From: Saprospirales bacterium
GTDB lineage: Bacteria > Bacteroidota > Bacteroidia > Chitinophagales > Saprospiraceae
Assembly: GCA_007693915.1 (NCBI GenBank)
Contig: RECS01000134.1
Span: 1-33,663 of the forward strand
Direction of reading: 5' to 3'
DNA length: 33,663 bases
Made by a program: the position numbers and the translations under genes. Below the pieces are notes generated by a model. It made no database searches. It saw only the letters and a list, made by a program, of their open reading frames with translations, and had not been told where the DNA came from. Of this stretch, positions 1 through 9,185 are shown piece after piece (within the stretch, counting starts at the first letter, position 1; each line of letters opens with the position of its first letter).

Positions 1-168
1 AATCCACAATCCGCAATCTGAAATCATAAATCATAAATCATAAATCAAAAATCCACAATCTGAAATCCACAATCCGCAATCTGAAATCATAAATCATAAA
101 TCCACAATCTGAAATCCACAATCCGCAATCTGAAATCATAAATCATAAATCAAAAATCAAAAATCAAC
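1..168. repeat. Heptanucleotide tandem array (AATCNNN x 24)
   Basis: From base 1 the sequence reads as twenty-four consecutive 7-bp units, each AATC followed by one of only six trinucleotides (CAC, CGC, TGA, ATA, AAA, AAC), with no phase slip. The order is not random: the series CAC-CGC-TGA-ATA-ATA occurs three times, and a seven-unit block (49 bp) at 50-98 is repeated exactly at 99-147. The array runs off the left edge and stops about 40 bp before the der promoter. Seven is not a multiple of three and no gene is seen across it, so it is read as non-coding. The function is unknown. Confidence 0.95.
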
Positions 169-207
169 ACAATCCACGCTAAAATAGGATATCTCATACA
201 TCTTATT

Positions 208-215
208 TAATTTTG
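208..215 (+). promoter_or_regulatory. -7 promoter element of der
   Basis: TAATTTTG is an exact match to the Bacteroidota -7 consensus TAnnTTTG and lies 20 nt before the der ATG. No convincing -33 TTG is seen at the usual distance. The heptamer array ends 39 bp upstream, so it borders this promoter. Confidence 0.6.
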
Positions 216-235
216 CAGCGAATTAGAATTAGCTT

Positions 236-1537
236 ATGAGCAATATCGTAGCCATAGTAGGCCGACCCAATGTAGGAAAATCCACGCTCTTTAACCGTTT
301 GATCGGTCAGAGAAAATCCATTATTGATGATATAAGTGGAGTTACCCGAGATAGAATCTATGGGGATTCCCATTGGAATGGAAAAGACTTTATCGTCATA
401 GATACCGGAGGTTTTGTCAAAGACTCCGATGACATCTTTGAAGCAGCAATCAGAGATCAAGTAAATATCGCAATAAATGAGGCTTCCGTGATTGTTTTTG
501 TTGTAGATGTAACAACCGGCATTACTGATTTGGATAGTGAAGTTGCAGATATGCTCCGAAAAGGTAAAAAACAGGTAGTACTGGCAGTCAATAAAGTTGA
601 CAACACCAAAAGACATCTGGATGTACCCGAGTTTTGGGGGCTTGGGCTAGACGAACCTATTCCCATCAGCTCAGTTTCAGGATCCGGAACCGGTGAACTG
701 CTGGATAAAATCACCGAACTACTGCCAGAAGAAACTATTGAACAAAAAAAACTTCCCAAAATAGCTATTGTAGGCCAACCTAATGTAGGTAAGTCTTCAC
801 TTACAAATGCCTTGCTGGGAGAGGAACGAAATATTGTGACCGATCAGGCAGGAACAACCAGAGATTCCATCCATACCGAATTCAATAAGTTTGGTCGTGA
901 GCTGCTGCTAATTGATACTGCCGGTATCAGGAAAAAATCAAAAGTCCACGAGAACCTCGAATTTTACTCTGTCATGAGGGCTGTTAAGGCGCTGGAGGAG
1001 GCAGATGTGTGTATTGTAATGGTTGACGCTAAAGCAGGTCTGGAATCTCAGGATGTAAACTTAATCTGGTTGGCCCACAGGAAACACAAAGGTGTGGTAA
1101 TCGTCGTCAACAAATGGGATTTGGTAGAGAAGGAGACCAATACCGCTAGAGATATGGAGCAGCGAATCAAAGAAAAAATTGCTCCATTTTCAGATGTACC
1201 CGTTGTTTTTACCTCTGTACATGAAAAACAAAGACTGTTGAAAGTCCTGGATTTGGCTATTGAAGTTTACGATAGGAAAACCACCGTCATTTCTACCTCC
1301 AAGCTCAATGATATCATGCTCAAGGCCATTGAAAGAAAACCACCTCCAAGTCACAGGGGTCTTTACATCAAGATTAAGTACGTAACCCAATTGCGGGCAG
1401 CCCATCCTGTCTTCGCTTTTTTCTGTAACCATCCTACTCATGTAAAAGACAGCTACAAATCTTTTTTGGAGAATCAGTTGCGAAAAAACTTCGACTTTTG
1501 CGGTGTACCCATCAGTATATTTTTTAGAGATAAATAA
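236..1537 (+). CDS. der: Ribosome-assembly GTPase Der (EngA)
   Basis: Der is a tandem-domain GTPase needed for maturation of the 50S ribosomal subunit. The 433-residue protein has the family's normal length and order: a first G domain with the P-loop GRPNVGKST near residue 9 and DTGG, a second G domain with GQPNVGKSS near residue 179, DTAG and NKWD, and a C-terminal KH-like domain ending in the typical GVPISIFFR tail. Both G domains look intact. The ATG at 236 puts the P-loop at the usual distance from the N-terminus and follows a TAnnTTTG promoter. It is the first gene of a tightly spaced plus-strand series; the next start is 8 nt after its stop. Confidence 0.98.
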   Translation: MSNIVAIVGRPNVGKSTLFNRLIGQRKSIIDDISGVTRDRIYGDSHWNGKDFIVIDTGGFVKDSDDIFEAAIRDQVNIAINEASVIVFVVDVTTGITDLDSEVADMLRKGKKQVVLAVNKVDNTKRHLDVPEFWGLGLDEPIPISSVSGSGTGELLDKITELLPEETIEQKKLPKIAIVGQPNVGKSSLTNALLGEERNIVTDQAGTTRDSIHTEFNKFGRELLLIDTAGIRKKSKVHENLEFYSVMRAVKALEEADVCIVMVDAKAGLESQDVNLIWLAHRKHKGVVIVVNKWDLVEKETNTARDMEQRIKEKIAPFSDVPVVFTSVHEKQRLLKVLDLAIEVYDRKTTVISTSKLNDIMLKAIERKPPPSHRGLYIKIKYVTQLRAAHPVFAFFCNHPTHVKDSYKSFLENQLRKNFDFCGVPISIFFRDK

Positions 1538-1545
1538 GCTTGCTC

Positions 1546-2097
1546 ATGAAAGTTTCACCTGGCAAAATTCCCGGACTGCTCATTATACAACCTTCAGTAT
1601 TTGAGGATGACAGAGGCTATTTTTTTGAAAGTTTTAATGAAAAAAAACTGGAAGAATACACCGGTCCCATGAATTGGGTACAGGATAATGAGGCGGGCTC
1701 AGCAAAAGGGGTTTTCAGAGGCTTTCATTATCAAATCCCCCCTTTTGGACAAGCCAAACTGGTGCGGGTAAGTCGAGGTGAAGTTTTGGATATAGCTGTA
1801 GATATCCGACCGGGATCATCCCATTTCGGACAAGTGGAAAGCATTGTGCTTAGCGAAAAAAACAAAACTCAGTTTTTAATACCGGAGGGTTTTGCACATG
1901 CTTATCTTGTTCTGAGTGAGTACGCTGTATTTAATTACAAGTGCAACAATTACTATGCTCCCGGCAAAGAAGGCGGCATTCATTATAAAAGCATTCAGCT
2001 GGACACTAATTGGCCAATCCATCCGCAGGAATTAATCTTAAGTAAAAAAGATCTGGAATTACCTGAATTTGGTAGTCATCTCCCCTATTCTGAATAA
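1546..2097 (+). CDS. rfbC: dTDP-4-dehydrorhamnose 3,5-epimerase
   Basis: RfbC/RmlC epimerises dTDP-4-keto-6-deoxyglucose at C3 and C5, the third step of dTDP-L-rhamnose synthesis for surface polysaccharide. The 183-residue cupin carries the family hallmarks: an N-terminal FEDDRGYFFESFN segment, the catalytic-histidine motif RGFHYQ (His61), the strand VLDIAVDIR, and the PEGFAHAY and YKCNNYY motifs. I prefer the ATG at 1546 to an in-frame TTG at 1540, because only two residues differ and ATG is the stronger codon. It lies 8 nt behind der and 10 nt before rfbD, so it is probably co-transcribed. The genes for the first two steps (rfbA, rfbB) are not in the window. Confidence 0.96.
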   Translation: MKVSPGKIPGLLIIQPSVFEDDRGYFFESFNEKKLEEYTGPMNWVQDNEAGSAKGVFRGFHYQIPPFGQAKLVRVSRGEVLDIAVDIRPGSSHFGQVESIVLSEKNKTQFLIPEGFAHAYLVLSEYAVFNYKCNNYYAPGKEGGIHYKSIQLDTNWPIHPQELILSKKDLELPEFGSHLPYSE

Positions 2098-2107
2098 ACC
2101 TTCATCC

Positions 2108-3010
2108 ATGAAAAAGAAAATCCTGATTAGTGGTGCCAATGGGCAACTTGGAAAAACCTTCGGGATTTTATCCGATAAATACAGTAATTGGGAGTGGTAT
2201 TTTTTAACAAAAAAAGTATTTGATCTCGAAAGCAAAAGTTCAGTAAGCGCATCCCTTAATCATATCAAACCTGATGTCATTATTAACTGTGCGGCTTATA
2301 CTGCTGTAGATCAAGCGGAGTCAGAAATAGAAAAAGCCATGCTGATCAACAACACTTCACTTGGGTGGATTGGAGAATATGCAAAAAAGAATGACTGCAA
2401 AATTATCCACTTTTCTACAGACTATGTTTATCACAACTCCTGCAACAGACCATTAGTCGAAACGGGTGAATGTTCACCGAAATCTGTTTATGGAAAAAGC
2501 AAATTGGCAGGTGAAAAAACTTTGCTATCCTCTCAGCCGGATTCCTTGATAATAAGAACCTCATGGGTTTACTCCCCTTTTGGAAAAAACTTTTTTTTGA
2601 CCATTCAAAAACTGGCTGAAGAAAGGGAGGAATTGAAAGTGGTCAATGATCAGATCGGCAGTCCTACTTATACTTTTGATCTGGCAAAAAGTTGCTTACA
2701 AATAATGGATGACCACCTCAGTAATAATAAATCCTTTCCGACAGGAATATTCAATTACAGCAATGAGGGAGCTTGTAGCTGGTATGATTTTGCCCATGCC
2801 ATTCTGGAGTTATCCGATAAAAAAGTCAGATTAATCCCTGTGAGTTCGGAAGAATTTCCGGCAAAAGCACCGCGCCCGGCTTTTAGTCTGATGAGTAAGA
2901 AAAAAATTGGGAGTTTACTAAACCAGCCCATTCCTCACTGGAGGGATGCGTTAAAAAATTGCATCGATCTAGCATATTCCAAACTAATCAGACAGAATAA
3001 GCGTTCGTAA
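2108..3010 (+). CDS. rfbD: dTDP-4-dehydrorhamnose reductase
   Basis: RfbD/RmlD catalyses the last step of dTDP-L-rhamnose synthesis, NAD(P)H-dependent reduction of the 4-keto group. The 300-residue short-chain dehydrogenase has the Rossmann motif GANGQLG near the N-terminus, INCAAYTAVD, the STDYVY strand, the catalytic YGKSK (YxxxK) and the rhamnose-reductase segment RTSWVYSPFGKNF. The open frame extends upstream to 2069, inside rfbC, but the ATG at 2108 gives the standard MKKKILISGANGQLG start and a 10-nt gap from rfbC. The pair rfbC-rfbD is adjacent and in pathway order. Confidence 0.97.
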   Translation: MKKKILISGANGQLGKTFGILSDKYSNWEWYFLTKKVFDLESKSSVSASLNHIKPDVIINCAAYTAVDQAESEIEKAMLINNTSLGWIGEYAKKNDCKIIHFSTDYVYHNSCNRPLVETGECSPKSVYGKSKLAGEKTLLSSQPDSLIIRTSWVYSPFGKNFFLTIQKLAEEREELKVVNDQIGSPTYTFDLAKSCLQIMDDHLSNNKSFPTGIFNYSNEGACSWYDFAHAILELSDKKVRLIPVSSEEFPAKAPRPAFSLMSKKKIGSLLNQPIPHWRDALKNCIDLAYSKLIRQNKRS

Positions 3011-3065
3011 TTGTGTCTATTTGTTAGACAACCATCAATTATTGAAAAAAATCAGGGTACTTCAA

Positions 3066-5807
3066 ATGTCCTATTGCCTAAAAATTTTATTAGTTTTATT
3101 GCTGGCAGCAACTGCTTTTAGTTCGCTTCATGCTACGCACAATCGAGCTGGAGAAATAAGAGTGGAACAAATAGGCGACCTGACAGTTCGAGCTACAGTA
3201 GTAACATACACCAAGGCTTCCTCAGTGGCAGCAGACAGAGACAGTGTACCAATTGCCTGGGGTGATGGAAATGAAACCTGGGCACCGAGAGTGAACAATG
3301 GAGGGGTGGGAGAAATAGTAGGTGACGATATGAAAATGAATATCTACATTGCTGAGCACACTTATCCTGGTCGCGCAACCTACACCATATCCATGACCGA
3401 CCCCAATAGAATAGCCAATATCCAAAATATTAATTTCCCCAACTCAGATCTCATTCTCTTTTATATTGAAACGCAATTCACCTTTTTAAATCCACAATTT
3501 CAGGGATACAACAATACAGTAGTTCTACTAAACCCACCAATTGACTTCGCCTGTGTAGGGAGAAGATTCGTCCACAATCCAAATGCCTGGGATCCCGACG
3601 GTGACAGTCTTAGTTTTGAACTCATAGAGCCGCTGGAAAGTCCAGGAACACCTGTGCCTCGCTATGAACTACCTGATAGAATTGTACCCGGTCCGGATAA
3701 CCGGCTTACTCTGAATAGCAGAACAGGAGAATTGGTATGGAATTCTCCAAAAGTGAGAGGTGAATTCAATGTTGCTATACGGATAAATGAATACAGGAAC
3801 GGAAATCTCATTGGATCAACTGTCAGGGATATGCAAATAAATGTCCGAACTGATTGTGAAACTGACCCACCAATAATAGAAGCAGCGGATTTATTATGTG
3901 TCATTGCCGGAGATACCATATATGAATCAGTTGTCGCAAGGGTAAATGATGAGAGTAAATTGGTAAGACTTTCAGCTGGTGGCGGACCTATGGAACTCGA
4001 TATCAGTCCCGCTACATTTGATGTTCTCAATGGGTATCAGAATTCTCCGCTTGAGGGTACTTTCATTTGGGAAACGCATTGCAATCACATCAGAGAACAA
4101 TTTTACGATGTGATTTTCAAAGCAGAAGACAATAGCTTTCCTGCTCAGAATGCAGGTTTGGTTGATTTACATACTATGAGGCTCAAAGTATCAGGACCAC
4201 CACCTGAAAACCCCTCGACGGTATCTCAATTGCAGGGCATTGAGGTGCGTTGGGACACCCCCTACAGCTGTGAGGAGACCATAGACGACTACTTTAATGG
4301 ATTTACCATCTGGAGAAAAGTTGGCCCATCTGACATGGATGTGGACATATGCGGAACTAATCCAGCTGATTTTGGATTCACTCCCATTGGTTTTGGAGTG
4401 AATTCCTCAGATGGAGATGGGTATTTTTTTCTTGATCAAACTGCGGAAAAAGGAAAGAGGTACTGTTATGTGATTACCGCCGAGTTTGCATTGAGAACTC
4501 CTGCCGGCAATTACCCCTACAACCGGGTTAACAGTCTGCCTTCAGCAGTGGTTTGCGGACAATTAAAACTAGATATTCCCCTTGTTTTAAAAAATTCGGT
4601 TGAAGTAACTGATCTGCAAAATGGAGAAAGATTGATCCTATGGACAAGACCGCTAGCTGATGACCTAGATACACTAACTAATCCCGGGCCTTACCTATTT
4701 CAATTAATGAGCAGAACAAATCAGGAGGAAGATTTTAGTCCTGTACCAGGAGCGGATTTTACTTTTGATACTTATTCAACAATAACTGATACCTCATTTG
4801 TTGACAGCGGTATCGATACAGAAACAATAAACAGGACTTACCGCGTAGATTTCTATGCGGGAGGATCAAGCGAAATATTTGGCAGATCTCCTGATGCAAG
4901 CGGTGTTTTTTTAGATATATTAAGTGCCAATCGCGAAAATCGACTGATATGGAAACATGAAGTACCTTGGGAAAATCAATTTTATGATATTTTTCTGGTT
5001 ACAGCAAGCGGAGAAATTCTGGACAGTCTGGGCAGGAGTGATGACACTTTCTTTGTACATCAAAATCTTAAGAACTTTGAATCTTACTGCTATCTCGTAA
5101 GGAGCACCGGAACCTATTTTCTCGAGGGAATTCGAACTCCTTTCAGCAATTGGTCACAAGTCAATTGCGGAATCCCAATTGATACCATTCCACCTTGCCC
5201 ACCAATTTTAACGGTAGAAAACATATGTACCCGCGACCCTGCAAGCATAGACTCAGATCAACCATTGACCAATCAATTAACTTGGGAGATCAACATCTGC
5301 GATTTTTTTGAAGATGATATAGAACTTTTTAGGGTTTATTATTCGCCATTTGAAGGGGGAGACGCGGAACTCATTGCCGAATTACCTGCTTCTACCTTCT
5401 CATTTGAGCACTCCACTGCAGATGGCATAGTCGGATGTTATAAGATTACAGCCATAGATACAGTGGGCAATGTCAGCGATTTTAGCAATCAGGTATGCGT
5501 CAACAACTGTCCTGTTTACCGACTACCCAATGCTTTCACTCCAAACGGGGACGGATTTAATGACCTCTTCACCCCTTTCAGACCATATGCCTTCGTAGAA
5601 CGGGTGGAATTTATTGTTTTTAATAGATGGGGGAATAAGGTTTTTGAAACCAACAATCCCGAACTCAACTGGGATGGCAGGTCTATGAGTGGATCTGATT
5701 TAGCAGAGGGTACTTACCACTACATCTGTACTGTTTACTATGCAAACCTTAGTGGTGGGGAATCTTCTTTCCGCCTAAGTGGTTTTATACAATTGCTGAG
5801 AGAATAA
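3066..5807 (+). CDS. T9SS type B sorting-domain (gliding-motility-associated C-terminal) surface protein
   Basis: This is a large secreted protein of 913 residues from the ATG at 3066. That start gives a clean signal peptide (MSYCLKILLVLLLAATAFSS, then LHA before THNRAG); a TTG at 3021 would only add 15 residues in front of it. After an N-terminal beta-rich region containing WDPDGDSLSFELI, three or four fibronectin-III-like modules with paired cysteines can be made out from about residue 375. The last ~95 residues are a type B T9SS sorting domain: PNAFTPNGDGFNDLF, FNRWGNKVFE, WDGR and LAEGTYHY. The family is exported by the type IX system and displayed on the cell surface; a specific ligand cannot be named. 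The gap from rfbD is 55 nt. Confidence 0.9.
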   Translation: MSYCLKILLVLLLAATAFSSLHATHNRAGEIRVEQIGDLTVRATVVTYTKASSVAADRDSVPIAWGDGNETWAPRVNNGGVGEIVGDDMKMNIYIAEHTYPGRATYTISMTDPNRIANIQNINFPNSDLILFYIETQFTFLNPQFQGYNNTVVLLNPPIDFACVGRRFVHNPNAWDPDGDSLSFELIEPLESPGTPVPRYELPDRIVPGPDNRLTLNSRTGELVWNSPKVRGEFNVAIRINEYRNGNLIGSTVRDMQINVRTDCETDPPIIEAADLLCVIAGDTIYESVVARVNDESKLVRLSAGGGPMELDISPATFDVLNGYQNSPLEGTFIWETHCNHIREQFYDVIFKAEDNSFPAQNAGLVDLHTMRLKVSGPPPENPSTVSQLQGIEVRWDTPYSCEETIDDYFNGFTIWRKVGPSDMDVDICGTNPADFGFTPIGFGVNSSDGDGYFFLDQTAEKGKRYCYVITAEFALRTPAGNYPYNRVNSLPSAVVCGQLKLDIPLVLKNSVEVTDLQNGERLILWTRPLADDLDTLTNPGPYLFQLMSRTNQEEDFSPVPGADFTFDTYSTITDTSFVDSGIDTETINRTYRVDFYAGGSSEIFGRSPDASGVFLDILSANRENRLIWKHEVPWENQFYDIFLVTASGEILDSLGRSDDTFFVHQNLKNFESYCYLVRSTGTYFLEGIRTPFSNWSQVNCGIPIDTIPPCPPILTVENICTRDPASIDSDQPLTNQLTWEINICDFFEDDIELFRVYYSPFEGGDAELIAELPASTFSFEHSTADGIVGCYKITAIDTVGNVSDFSNQVCVNNCPVYRLPNAFTPNGDGFNDLFTPFRPYAFVERVEFIVFNRWGNKVFETNNPELNWDGRSMSGSDLAEGTYHYICTVYYANLSGGESSFRLSGFIQLLRE

Positions 5808-5922
5808 GCTTTTGAAAATAGACAGTGAAAAATTTGGAAATCTCAACTTTTTTTACTACCTTTATCCATTGAATTGGGTACACCCTACCCTCGATGTCTA
5901 TTCATCCCAAGCTTTATATTTT

Positions 5923-8900
5923 ATGTCTTTAAATGTAATTACTGCGTCTGCAGGTTCCGGAAAAACATTCAGACTAACTACTGAATATTTGAAGTTGAGC
6001 CTGACCAAATCTCCATCCTATTTCACCAGAATTCTCGGCATCACCTTTACTAATAAAGCTGCCAATGAGATGAAGGAAAACATCCTTAAAGAACTGGATT
6101 TAATAGTAAAAAATCCTGATAAAAGCAATCAGCTCGAGCATTTAAAGGACTTGCCTGAATTTGGAGGAGATGTAAAAAAGGTCAGAGAAAAAGCGGCTTT
6201 GGTTCAAAGAAATATTTTACTCTCTTATCACGATTTCAGTTTGACTACTATAGATTCCTTTTTTCAGCGAATCATCAGGGCATTTTTCAGAGATTTGGGG
6301 CTGGCAAGTAATTTTGATGTAGAGCTCAATTCAGATCAGGTGGTTTCAGATGCATTGAATCATTATTTAAAAAAAATGAAGGCTGATGATCCGCTTATGC
6401 AGATTATCAGCAACATTCAGGAAGACCTGATCAGGGATGCCAAATCTCCAAACTACAAAAACGAGCTGAAAAAACTTTCCAGAGAAATATTTAAGGAACA
6501 TAAACTCCCTGATACCCGAAAAAACAAAGACAGACTCAAGGAGATCAAAAGTGAATTGTACCAATATGTAAAAACTGCAGACGAGACTTTTGAAATCTTC
6601 AAGGATGAAGCTAGAAAGATATTAGAGAAATACAATCTTGAACCTCATGATTTTTCAGGTAAAGGAAGAAGTTTTGTGAATTACTTAATTAGACGCGAAG
6701 CTGCTGTTGCGTATGAAATACCGACGGGAAGTACGTGGTTAAAAGCTCTGGAGTCAGTTGAGGTCTGGTATGCAAAATCAGCACCTCAATCTACCATAGA
6801 CCAAATAGTTGCCTGCTCGAATGAATTGCAACCTCTTATGCAAAATATTCAAGAGCATTTATTAAAGACAAAGGAAAACTATCTTAGCAATGTGGCTATA
6901 ATAAAAAGCTTTAACAGCTTTGAAGCCATATCCTATCTCAAAGCCATTGTACGCGATTATATAAAGGAAAACAATCTCTTCTTATTGGGGGAGACCTATG
7001 AGATGCTGAAAGATTTTTTAAAAGAAACAGACAGCCCGCTTGTATATGAGCGCATAGGCAATCGCTACAATCATATTTTTGTGGATGAATTTCAGGATAC
7101 AAGTCGATATCAATACGACAACATACGACCCCTGATCTCAGAAAATATGGCCTCCGGGGATTCCAATCTTGTTGTAGGTGATATTAAGCAAGCTATTTAT
7201 CGATTCAGGAACGGAGATTGGAGGATGCTCAAATACGATGTACATGAGGATTTTCAGGACATCATTCAGGATAGCCTCAGGCACAATTGGCGATCAGATA
7301 AGGACATCCTTAATTTCAATAACGATCTATTTAAATTTTTACCCGAAAAATTAAGCACAGCTCTGGATTTGAAAATAGGGGAATCCATGCCCGAATGGTC
7401 TCAGATGAAGGAATCCAAAGCTATCAGAGAAATTTACTCAGACGCAGAACAACAGTACCCCTCTAAAGGAAACGAGAAATCAGGCTATGTGCAGTTGGAA
7501 TTTTTTGACTTAAAAGGAAGCAAAAAAGAAGATTTAGAGGCCCAACTTTTCCGAAGGATGGAGGGTGAGTTATTAGATTTGGAAAAAAGAGGTTTTAGAC
7601 CCGGGCAAATTGCCATGTTAACCCGCACACGAACAGAGGGAAGAAAACTGATAGAGTGGCTGACTGACATGCAGGCCAAATATCCTGAAAGTAAGATTTT
7701 TGAATTTTTCTCTGAAGAAGTCCTATCAATAGGTGACTCTCCGGCTGTGGAGACTGTAGTGAGCCTGATGAAACTAGTACTTTTAGGAAAATCGAATCAA
7801 CGCTACAAGCAATTATTGCTGTTGCAATTTAGCCATTTTTCCAAAAAAGCAGGACTCAGCAATCCCCTCCATAAAGATGAAGACGGTCTGTTTATCAAAA
7901 CTTCGAGCAATATCCCAAAAGAATTGGACGACTTGATAAGTACCGGCATTTCACAGGGAATCAAAGGTTTATTTAGCAGCATAGTCTCCTATCTTGGTCT
8001 CGGAAGGGAGGACCTAAAAAAACACTTTTACTACCTCGCCGCTTTTGCTGATGAGATAGATGAGTACAGTAAAAAGAACGGAGACGATCTATCGGGTTAT
8101 CTAAAATATTGGGAGGAAGACGGAAGAGAAAAGAATGTGGAGCCACCATCAAGTCCTGATAAAATCAGCATTATGACCGTACACAAATCCAAAGGACTGG
8201 CATTTGACGTAGTATTTATGCCATTTGCAGGTGTGGATTTGATGCCCAAAAATGATACCATCATCTGGGTAAAAGACGATCGGTTTACAGACGATGATGA
8301 AAAAGCGCAGATGTTCCCCATTACCGCTTCTTCAACTGCACCGCAGTCCCGCTTCAAAAGTGAATACTGGACTGAGGTCATGTACAATTGGCTGGATCAG
8401 CTGAATGTCTTTTACGTAGGATGCACCCGCCCCAGAAATGCGCTTTTTATTTATGCCTATGGCAAAGAAGACAAAGAATCCAGTCTGATTCCTTTCTTGA
8501 AAGCTTTTGCCAAAAACAAGCTCATTCCTATGCCTGTGCCACCAAATGAACACGAAGAAATTGAGGTGTATTCCTTTGTAGAAAATCCACGAAAAAATCT
8601 GGTACCCAAATCATCAGAGGCAAGTACTAATAAAACCATTACACTGGAAAATTACAACTCTGCCCAACAACTACCGCAAATAAAAACAACAGAAATCAAA
8701 GCCGGTATCGCCTCCGCAGAAGCAGGTGATCGTACCGCTATTGAAGAGGGCTTATTGATGCACAGAATTTTGGAACTGGTCATCCGTAAATCCGATCTTC
8801 CAAAGGCTTTACTGCAGGTCATTGAAGAAGGACATATGGCAGAAAATGAGTACGATGAATGGAAAAGTCGGATACAGGCTGCTTTTGGTCTCGATCCCGT

Positions 8901-9159
8901 CGCCAATTGGTTTGAAGATGGGATAGAGGTACTGAATGAAAGGGATATCCTGCTGCCGGATGGCAGGCGTTACCGACCTGATCGCGTAGTACTAAAAGGT
9001 ACCAAAGCCATAGTAATCGACTACAAGACAGGTCGTCCTTATGCCCATTATCAAAAGCAGATGGGAGTTTATTGCGCTGTTCTCCATGAAATGGGATATG
9101 ATGAAACCGAGGCGTGGCTTTTTTACACAGATGCCATGAAAACAGAAAAGGTCAATTAA
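5923..9159 (+). CDS. addA: AddA-type helicase-nuclease (UvrD-like helicase with RecB-family nuclease)
   Basis: AddA is the motor and 3'-strand nuclease of the AddAB complex, which resects double-strand breaks for RecA loading. The 1078-residue protein starts with Walker A ASAGSGKT (residues 8-15) and carries the SF1A helicase motifs in order: FTNKAANEM (Ia), VDEFQDTS (motif II, 387-394), VGDIKQAIYRFR (III), LRHNWRS (IV), MTVHKSKGLAFD (V) and YVGCTRPRNAL (VI). The C-terminus has a RecB-family PD-(D/E)XK nuclease with RPDRVV, IDYKTG (near 1030) and the QMGVY segment, so the nuclease looks active. The ATG at 5923 is preferred to a TTG at 5812, since the P-loop should be near the N-terminus. addB starts 26 nt downstream. 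Confidence 0.93.
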   Translation: MSLNVITASAGSGKTFRLTTEYLKLSLTKSPSYFTRILGITFTNKAANEMKENILKELDLIVKNPDKSNQLEHLKDLPEFGGDVKKVREKAALVQRNILLSYHDFSLTTIDSFFQRIIRAFFRDLGLASNFDVELNSDQVVSDALNHYLKKMKADDPLMQIISNIQEDLIRDAKSPNYKNELKKLSREIFKEHKLPDTRKNKDRLKEIKSELYQYVKTADETFEIFKDEARKILEKYNLEPHDFSGKGRSFVNYLIRREAAVAYEIPTGSTWLKALESVEVWYAKSAPQSTIDQIVACSNELQPLMQNIQEHLLKTKENYLSNVAIIKSFNSFEAISYLKAIVRDYIKENNLFLLGETYEMLKDFLKETDSPLVYERIGNRYNHIFVDEFQDTSRYQYDNIRPLISENMASGDSNLVVGDIKQAIYRFRNGDWRMLKYDVHEDFQDIIQDSLRHNWRSDKDILNFNNDLFKFLPEKLSTALDLKIGESMPEWSQMKESKAIREIYSDAEQQYPSKGNEKSGYVQLEFFDLKGSKKEDLEAQLFRRMEGELLDLEKRGFRPGQIAMLTRTRTEGRKLIEWLTDMQAKYPESKIFEFFSEEVLSIGDSPAVETVVSLMKLVLLGKSNQRYKQLLLLQFSHFSKKAGLSNPLHKDEDGLFIKTSSNIPKELDDLISTGISQGIKGLFSSIVSYLGLGREDLKKHFYYLAAFADEIDEYSKKNGDDLSGYLKYWEEDGREKNVEPPSSPDKISIMTVHKSKGLAFDVVFMPFAGVDLMPKNDTIIWVKDDRFTDDDEKAQMFPITASSTAPQSRFKSEYWTEVMYNWLDQLNVFYVGCTRPRNALFIYAYGKEDKESSLIPFLKAFAKNKLIPMPVPPNEHEEIEVYSFVENPRKNLVPKSSEASTNKTITLENYNSAQQLPQIKTTEIKAGIASAEAGDRTAIEEGLLMHRILELVIRKSDLPKALLQVIEEGHMAENEYDEWKSRIQAAFGLDPVANWFEDGIEVLNERDILLPDGRRYRPDRVVLKGTKAIVIDYKTGRPYAHYQKQMGVYCAVLHEMGYDETEAWLFYTDAMKTEKVN

Positions 9160-9185
9160 TTAAAAAAAAACTCAATCAGAAGTCC

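Noticed and set aside
1-168. Heptamer array considered as a coding repeat or CRISPR.
   Set aside because: A 7-bp period shifts frame at each unit (the protein would repeat only every 21 bp), no ORF of note spans it, and there are no repeat-spacer units.
3662-4030. 122-residue antisense frame inside the first T9SS cargo gene.
   Set aside because: It is low complexity and serine-rich with no domain; it is a shadow of the coding frame.
5812-5922. TTG at 5812 as a start for addA, adding 37 residues.
   Set aside because: The added segment has no similarity to the family and moves the P-loop away from its usual N-terminal place; the ATG at 5923 fits better.
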